Source: Megalopta genalis (lineage: Eukaryota; Arthropoda; Insecta; Hymenoptera; Halictidae). From it: DNA of 64,000 nt. Position 1 is the first letter of the stretch. Every line of letters starts with the position of its first letter. Positions 57,030-64,000 of this stretch are shown here, piece after piece. The notes under the pieces are model-generated. The model saw nothing but the letters and a program-made list of their open reading frames with translations, made no database searches and was not told the DNA's origin. The stretch lies in the NCBI RefSeq assembly GCF_051020955.1, contig NC_135029.1, positions 7,272,001 to 7,336,000 of the forward strand, written 5' to 3'. The position numbers and the translations under genes were made by a program.

Positions 57030-58095
57030 GGTCTGCCCGAGTCTGCCCTACCGAACAAAACTGTATCCACCCTAAATGTGTTTGAACCATGTAGGCCTTC
57101 GCAAGATTCAGGAACTGCGTGACCTTGATTGTCAAACAAGGTCTACTTTACTATTTTCACCACCTTCGATCATGATTCGATTGCAGTTTTTCAAAACACT
57201 TAATTCTGTGGAAAAATTATTTTTCTCGGGGCTGTTATTAGTGATTCTGTTGCAACTACTATCCGCATAGATACAGCTATGTTTGCTATTAAATAAGTAT
57301 TTTAATTAGAATGTTACATACGTATAATAAATTTAAAAATTTCATGAAAGCAAATTTCCGTTGTATTTTATTTTAATTATATGAGTTTAAGAAATATGTG
57401 GTAAAAAAATGGTGGATATGATCTGTGAAAGGATGAATTTGATTTACAAAAAGATGAATTTTATTCATCTAATCCGCGATATTTCTAATAAACTTTTATA
57501 CTGATTATGTAGATTAATAATAATTTTTCTTTCTTCTATCGTAGTTTCCACACGTTTTCGTCCCATTTTTCAACGATAATTTTGAATACCGTAAAGTTTT
57601 GAACACGTCTGATGCCGTTAAGGTATCCAAATATACTGACGACCTTAACCATAGTTACGAAGCAGCAGTGTAATGTGTTTACGTTTTAAATTTTCTTGTA
57701 GAAAGTTCAAAATATAAACAGTACGAATACTTACTGCTTCTGTATTTCTGTCGACTTTTTCTTTTTTCTTGTTGATTTCACAAATTGTGCAAGTTACAAA
57801 TTTTCTTTTGCATAGTATCTATTTTAGAGACTTCCGAAAATATGTACAGACTCATTGTTTATAAAAAAAATGATTAATAAACTACGATTTAAGCGAAGTC
57901 TTTTGTTTGAAATTGATCAGAGTACGCGAATACTTTCTACACTCACTGTATGAATTAAATTTAGTCAAAAAGTAGTTATTTTATTTATTTTAGTAGTAGT
58001 ATTATGTACTTAAGTTTTATATACTATATATCTTTATGGTACATACGTACATTATTTAGCGAATGATTGAAATTAATATTTACATTGCTGTTGAA
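57030..58095. other. No gene seen
   Basis: AT-rich with no repeat arms or frame of note. A 64-codon frame (57076-57270) is unrecognised. Confidence 0.4.
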
Positions 58096-58099
58096 ATAA

Positions 58100-58375
58100 G
58101 ACATACTTAAAGAAATAGTTCGGTACATTAACTGATTTCGATGAAATTTTCAGCATGCAAATAACTTGCCGAGATCTGCGAAACGTTTTTCTTTTTAATT
58201 TTCGTCATAAAGCTTAGATAAAAATATTTAAAAACCAGTTTTTTATTCTGTTTTGTCATTCCAAGCAATAACAAGATTGTAACAAAGTAGCTCAGTCATT
58301 GTTTAGTACACTAGTTCCTCTATCATCTAAAAAAAGATTCGATGACTTTGAAAACTACGAAAATTTTTTTTTTAA
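58100..58375 (-). mobile_element. Family D repeat (copy 4)
   Basis: Minus strand: TTTTTAGATGATAGAGGAAC, TAGTGTACTAAACAATGACT, TTGCTTGGAATGACAAAAC, GATCTCGGCAAGTTATTTGC, in the same order as 21262-21596. The tips are eroded. Confidence 0.6.
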
Positions 58376-58469
58376 TATATATTTTAAGATAATCAATTCT
58401 AAATATATCAGTCTTTCTACAAACTTTAATGAAATATATCAGAATCTAAATTCGATGTCAGAAATCAAC

Positions 58470-59285
58470 TAGTAAATAACAATGTTTATACTCTGGGTCC
58501 AAATGTATCCAAGCCTCGCGATCCGAGTGTTGAAAGAATCTCCCTGTATAAAACAATCAACCCACGTTCTCCCCTCAATGTGAGTGAAATTATGTACTGC
58601 TATTTGCGGCAAAAAGTTTGTTTGCGAAAGTAATAATCGAGTCATAAGCGTCCGTACATCGAATTTGCGGCCGACCGGCCGAAACAATTTGGCGTTCTTC
58701 CACTTGGGCGTCAATATCTCTCAGTGGAATAAATACATTTTAGTCGCGCCGACCTGTTAGTTTTGGCAATGAGAACGTCGAAAGAAACACAATCTGGCGC
58801 CAGCAGAGATCCGAATAATTGATTGGGTGAAGTTTATTTTGTTTCCATCTTCCAGTCCTTATCCCGTCAGGTTCCATTTATACTGTTCTATTACCTTCTT
58901 TCATCGGACGTTACTTAATACCTCCTTCTTCTCAAGACTTCAAACGTTTTCAATTGTTTTGCATCCATTTTCTACTATCTTCATAGCAGTCGTCTCAGTC
59001 GTAAAGTTAATTACAAAAATTTCCATCCATCTGTACTCAGTTTGTCGCACTGAGTCGACGAGGCTTATAATCTTGTAACGATTTACGTACTCGTTTGAAA
59101 TGCTCGAAAGAGAATCAGACTCAATCTCGCTAGCGTTCCTTCGTCAGTAACTGACTTGAAACTAAGTCCGATTTTAGTCGCGTTTAGGCCCTTTATATAC
59201 CTAAATTTTCTTGAAATAGAATTTTCTAGTGAGGATGCCCATACATGTCTCGGTGCCAGAAAATTCGTCATCGTACCCCTTCGAA
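58470..59285. other. No gene; GC-richer patch 58590-58820
   Basis: An 81-codon minus frame (58714-58469), 83-codon plus frame (58827-59078) and 96-codon minus frame (59373-59083) have no motif. TCTGGCGCCAGCAGAG at 58793 starts like a tRNA-Lys primer-binding site but diverges after seven bases and no LTR is seen. Confidence 0.35.
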
Positions 59286-59287
59286 AT

Positions 59288-59651
59288 GTGTCCCAAAAAT
59301 GTCTCGAAATGCGAGAATGGGAGGTTCCTAAGGTAATTTGAAGTAAGTTTGTCCTTACGAAAATGCGATCCACGGCTTTGTTTGCGAGTTATTAACGAAA
59401 AAGAGTGACCAATGAGAGGTGAGATATACTGGCGCAAGGCGGCCGAGCCAATGAGAGCAACTGGGCTTCGTGCGCTCATTGGCTCGGCCGCCAAGCGCTG
59501 GGCGAGCTCGCCTCTCATTGGTCAGTGTTTTTCGTTAATAACTCGTAAACGAAGCCGCGGATTGCATTTTCGCAAAGGAAAAAGTTACTTAGAATGACCT
59601 CAGCTACCCCACATTTCCGTATTGCGAGACATTTTTGGGACACCCTGTATA
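59288..59651. mobile_element. 364-bp near-perfect palindromic element, CAGGGTGTCCCA tip
   Basis: The right tip is TTTTTGGGACACCCTGTATA; the left tip is eroded to GTGTCCCAAAAATGTCTCG. The arms meet at a 19-bp loop. The innermost 18 bp are perfect (GGCGGCCGAGCCAATGAG / CTCATTGGCTCGGCCGCC), and further blocks include GACCAATGAGAGG / CCTCTCATTGGTC and TTATTAACGAAAAA / TTTTTCGTTAATAA. The inner arms are GC-rich, unlike the window. Open frames 59412-59597 and 59518-59201 are palindrome artefacts. A one-arm copy is at 27935-28129. Confidence 0.9.
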
Positions 59652-59654
59652 CAG

Positions 59655-62250
59655 AGCGATCCCGCCGGCCAGTGCCAGCCGGCGTACGCTCCCAGGAAGG
59701 AGTGAGAAAAATACGTCGGGTAATTCTCCGTACATTACACGGCAATAAAAATTAGACGAAAAAAATCATTGACATAGAAGTCAATGTTCATCTTTCTGCT
59801 AGACCATCTGAAGCAATGATTAGTATTAAAGGATCACGGTTGACGTTCCATGTCTCGGAAACCATTTTATTTTCTTAATTAATAACAAAATCTCTGTGTT
59901 GCATTATAACTTATTACTATGTTTGCGTGAGAAAACTACCAATTTTATTTTCTGTTAATTGCTTAACTTGAAAGATGTCTAAAAAAAGTTTGTTCACGAC
60001 GAGTATGTTACTGGCATTAAAAATAATTTGAATATGTGTAAATTTTTACAGTATTATGGCGATACGTCTCATTTGGTTTAAGCAGGTTTGTAGAATTGTA
60101 GAACATTGAAACTTTAATTATATCCTGACAGATCGCAAAAATGATGCGATAGGTAGTAGAAGTCGAGAAGCAAGAAAAAAAAGCAGAAGTCGACAAGAAA
60201 ATAAGAGCAGATAAAACTATGATTGAGAAAGTTTGTCGGAAAATTAGAAATCGTAAAGGTAAAATATTTTGTTCTCCATCCGCTATTCCCGAATATAGTA
60301 ATTTAATGTGTGTCGATAACGTTAACATGAAATCAGTGCAAATGCACCGAAAGGAAATGAAACCAATACAACGCGAGATACATTCTACACAGATGATTGC
60401 ATCGTGTAGTTATTGCTGGAACAGAGACTCGGCGGTAGTGTTTATCGGAAAACACTTCGAATTTATTCAATATCTAGGTTGCATTCAATATAGCGTGATC
60501 ATAGTCTATTTGATTTAACAGAATTCCCACCATAAAAATACCGATGAAATAAGTCCAACGAGCGTTTTACGTAGAGCCGCGAATAGCGTCATATGATATT
60601 TATATTATTAAAGCATTACGACAATTATTCACTTTATTCTTCTAAGATCTATGATAGATTTTGATTTATATACGTGTTCGTGTAAACAATTATAATAATA
60701 TATATTAATTAACTGTAGATTAGTTTCGTTTCTTATGATTCTATGTAAATGTATGATTGCAGGCTCGGTAAATAAACAAAATCAAGAAGTTTATTATTAG
60801 ATGACTTTGTTGTAAAAGTTATAAAAACTACTAATACGTAAATGATTATAAAGAACAACAACAACAATCAAATATTCAGCAGCATTTTCTTTGGTTGATC
60901 AATTGTTCGCAAACTTTTGTAAGATATATGGTAAAACTTTCATTGAGGACATTTTATTGCCGAGTTTCGGAGCGAACCTAACGTTTCGACCACGCTGAAC
61001 CGAGATCGACCGCAGACAACAAAATAAATAACCAGTTTCTCCTTATTTACGTTTTCTGGAACTCTTTGCTCAAGCTCTTTTGTAAACAGAATAACAGAAG
61101 ACGATAATTTTGCGCGAGCGGAGCCAATCAGCCGGAACATACACCGCCCTCCGAAACTTTCGTAGCGATTTAATTAAATAATTTAACAATGATAATGCCT
61201 TCCACTTCTTTCTTAAATAATTTTCACCACATTCTAGTGGTGGCTGTCTTTTATGTAAAAAATCATATAGTGAATCGTATACTACTTTCTCCTATAATAT
61301 ACTAGAACAAATTCCATAATTCCGATTATAAATAATTATCTTTATCTTAATTTTAGTAAGAAAAGTTTCTTAGAACAGGTTAAAAGTGATAAACAAAAAT
61401 ATTTTTTTACAATTAATATAAGTACAGTATCACAGTTTATTTCAAAGTCATTAAAAATAAAGGTCATCTTTCCGATGTGTAGAAAACATAATCATTTTAT
61501 TTGATTCGATGGTTTCCAAGCTTTTACATGGTAGTGTGTACACGAACAAAAGTCTAAATATTCAATTTATAATATTTAATACACGAGAACATAATATTTC
61601 AACGAAATATGCAATGACAAAAGTTGGGGTTACAAAAATCATTTTTAACGTAGCGAAGTTACACTGCTATCTTAACATTCATTTAATTTCAAATTTTGAG
61701 CAAAGAAATCTGGTTATACGATAAAGATAACTTTATCGCAGTCATGTATTTAGTTACGAATACAGTTTTTTGTTGTGTGTCGTGCAGACGGTATGTCGAC
61801 TTATACATACATTTAAGTTTAACTCGATCCAAGATAATATATTCGCGATTTTGTAATCAGTTTTAGTATTTAGCAAAGATTAAATCGTCACGATTATATT
61901 TCGACCCGGAGTATGTACTTGTAAAGTAAAGTGGTCAGTTTCTAAACCCCCGAATCCACCAACGAAGGTAATCTTGATGGAAGAACAGTCGAAAATGTTT
62001 TCTGAGAAAACCTTGCCAGCCGTAAGTCAATGAACCCTATCGCTTTTGCTTTCCCGAGAGAGAACAAAGGTATTAGCATAATGAAAAGGGACGATTACTA
62101 GGAATTACTAGAAAACTTGCTAATTTTCTACACACATTCAATAATTAACCGAAATGAGACAGTTACGACTTGCAAATAATTGCCAAAAATGAGGAATTAA
62201 GTCAATTCTCAAGAGAAACAAATTTTAAATAAAATTAAGTCAATATGAAA
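59655..62250. other. No recognisable gene; CCAAT-type patch near 61080-61160
   Basis: On the minus strand, GGGCGG (near 61150) then CTGATTGGCTCCGC (61134-61121) look like GC-box and CCAAT motifs ahead of a 66-codon frame (61140-60940) that matches nothing known. A 99-codon plus frame (60219-60518) and 103-codon minus frame (60328-60017) are also unrecognised. Otherwise AT-rich. Confidence 0.3.
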
Positions 62251-62252
62251 TA

Positions 62253-62520
62253 TTTGTTATTTTGAAAGTGGCCTAAATCCATTTTTCAAAAACATCGAGG
62301 TAGCTGTACAGCTATATTTGAATATTTACATTCCTACGTTATAAATAATCTCATTTCAGCAAAACCTCTAGAACGCGTAATAACCCTTAGAAACACAAAA
62401 ACATTCTACTACCACGTTATCAGTTACCAATATTTTTAAATTTATTCAAACGCAAAATCTTGAAATATCTGGATTTTAAAATAAATCGATTTAAGCTACA
62501 TTCAAAATAAACGGCTGATT
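62253..62520. mobile_element. Core-only relative of the 396-bp element
   Basis: TTATTTTGAAAGTGGCCTAA at the left and TTTAAGCTACATTCAAAATA then AACGGCTGA at the right are inverted and match the TIRs at 30011 and 30249 (AGCCGTTTATTTTGAAAGTG). At about 268 bp it lacks the 157-bp tail. The interior is diverged and AT-rich. Confidence 0.7.
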
Positions 62521-62524
62521 TATA

Positions 62525-64000
62525 AAAAATATGTTATCTCCTATTTTAAAATGATTTAAATCATTTCCGACAATGCTAATAATTGTCTTGCTTATGCGAC
62601 GTTAATGTCTATATTCAGAACGAAAATACCGTAAGACTGGTCTATAACGTACTATGATATTCAATTGATCGAGCATGTTAGCAAGTAGCAGATAACCTGT
62701 TACTTCTCGAGAAAGTTTCAAGTCTTCCTCGTTGTCAGAAGTCAAAGTTCATAGTTGGTATTTAACCTTGTCTCTACAGCAAGGCTGAATCATTTTCAAT
62801 AGAAACATGTTGAGTCACGAGGAAATCCTCAACATATTTCATTCGTTTTATCTCTTAGATTCGTCAAGGAATCATAACCGGAGAGAAATGATAGGGTTTA
62901 TAACGAAATCCCTAGTATTTTGTCAATCAAATGGAAACTTTTCTGGAATTGTTAGGTACGTGGTTAAGTTTATGTAAATGGCAATTAAATAATTATTTCT
63001 AGATCAACAATTTTGCTAGATTAACCCCTCGCATGAAACCTTTATTATTAAAACTTGAACTTTACTATATTACCATTTATAAATAAATGGAATATTATCT
63101 AGTGAAATTTATTGTACGAATTGTTCGACGTGCAAAAAGCTACCTTGTACAAAATTTTGTTAACTGATGAATTTTTAATGATTATTCAATCTTACACGTA
63201 CTTAAACGTTCAGAAAAATATTTTTATTTTAATGAGAAATATAATATGTAAGTCAATCGCAGAATCATCTTTGAGAAAATCAATCGTCTGTAGTAAACTA
63301 CTGTCAAACAAACTGAACATCGAGGGTGGTATACATACAGTATGTATAATATCGTGTCATAGACTTGCTTCCTGTCTATTTTACAAACTTCCAACAACGA
63401 GATTTTCTATTATTATGAAACGCCTTTTTATTCTCATAAAAAGTTAGTAGTACAGTCGCAATAACGAAGCCATACATATTTAAGCAAATACAGAAGCTAC
63501 GTGCTTTTAAATTACATTTTTTTGTAAAATCATTATTTTCTTCGTGCTAGATGATTTCCTCGTATAACTCAATCTTTTTATACAAAAAGATAAGTATGAG
63601 CGATCGGTCGGAACACCCTCCGTAGAAAAAGTTATAGATTTCTATCCCTTCTTGTGTGGGAGATAAGGTGGTTAAACCCCCTACCAACATACCTTTGTTT
63701 CTTTAATCACGCAAGGAATTCGGATGAATCCAGAACTAAGTAGTTCGTTAGCTTTACCTTGTGCACTTCTCCAAAGTTTTAAGTCAGTCATTAAATGCAG
63801 AAAGAAATAATTACTTTTTGTAGATCGTTTTTCATAACATCCAAAGTAAACAAAACTGTTATAAAATCAATCAATATATGTATTTATTGGAAATATAAAA
63901 TTATTTGTCAGGTTATTCATGTGTCATACATGATTGTTGTTTCCATCGATTATGTATCTATCGGTTTCGTTTCGTTTCGGTACGTTTGGAGTGTCTGACA
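62525..64000. other. No gene seen
   Basis: AT-rich. A 111-codon plus frame (63112-63447) is Ile/Leu/Lys/Ser-rich. It contains ILLTDEF, faintly like the TDE motif of DDE transposases, but nothing else supports that. A 67-codon frame runs to the window end. Confidence 0.4.

Noticed and set aside
58794..58801. TGGCGCC followed by AGCAG, like a tRNA-Lys primer-binding site of an LTR element
   Set aside because: Only seven bases match, and no LTR pair, gag or pol sequence is visible on either side.
59412..59597. Paired open frames of 61 and 105 codons on opposite strands
   Set aside because: They arise from the palindrome at 59288-59651 and encode no recognisable protein.
63112..63447. 111-codon frame containing ILLTDEF, like a DDE transposase motif
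   Set aside because: No other transposase blocks (NVW.GI.GD, QHDG, WL) occur in order, and composition is that of AT-driven chance frames.
1..64000. CRISPR arrays, bacterial operons, ribosome binding sites
   Set aside because: The window is eukaryotic in character, and the tandem repeats lack spacer-repeat structure.

Overview
The window reads as gene-poor, AT-rich nuclear DNA of an insect. A hymenopteran, perhaps a bee, is the best guess. The basis is long AT-rich non-coding stretches with small GC-richer islands, mariner, copia and other DDE-transposase relics, many short TIR and foldback elements, and repeated termini of the CAGGGTGTCC type. No protein-coding gene could be recognised with confidence. 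Most open frames are under 120 codons and behave like chance frames. The sequence may be intergenic or lie inside a very long intron.

What can be read is a dense graveyard of mobile DNA. (i) mariner: an internally deleted element at 42290-42951 with legible TIRs and transposase ends, a 79-bp TA-flanked miniature element beside it (42973-43051), and a C-terminal relic on the minus strand near 20150-20345. (ii) A copia reverse-transcriptase fragment (25647-26410). (iii) A decayed DDE transposase (47310-47950) split by a younger TA-targeting MITE. (iv) Non-autonomous elements: a TA-flanked CAGTAAATTCTC family (five copies), 201-bp hAT-like MITEs with 8-bp target duplications (16119-16319, 37459-37659), TTAA-flanked piggyBac-like MITEs (39072-39290, 53260-53452), a Tc1-like element (4056-4556), and several long foldbacks (924-1610, 11325-11840, 22400-22592, 31296-31655, 43643-43817, 46461-46758, 59288-59651). 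(v) A 396-bp sequence present twice in direct orientation (30011-30406, 48821-49216) with one mismatch, the clearest sign of recent activity.

Candidate host features are few and tentative. On the minus strand, a TATA box, a TCAGT initiator and a consensus CAG|GTGAGT donor (14662 down to 14569) look like a promoter with a short untranslated first exon. A possible second exon lies at 13765-13644. An open frame with GC-rich third positions at 35392-35048 (minus) and a possible exon at 19714-19956 (plus) look more coding-like than the background but match nothing I recognise. GC islands near 2200, 7000, 9640, 25140, 48160, 54540, 55830 and 58590 may be regulatory or conserved non-coding DNA.

Simple repeats include (GA)28, (TG)13, two long AT tracts, a G14 run, a 32-bp minisatellite and a perfect 28-bp tandem duplication. 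No tRNA, rRNA, recognised microRNA or CRISPR array was seen.
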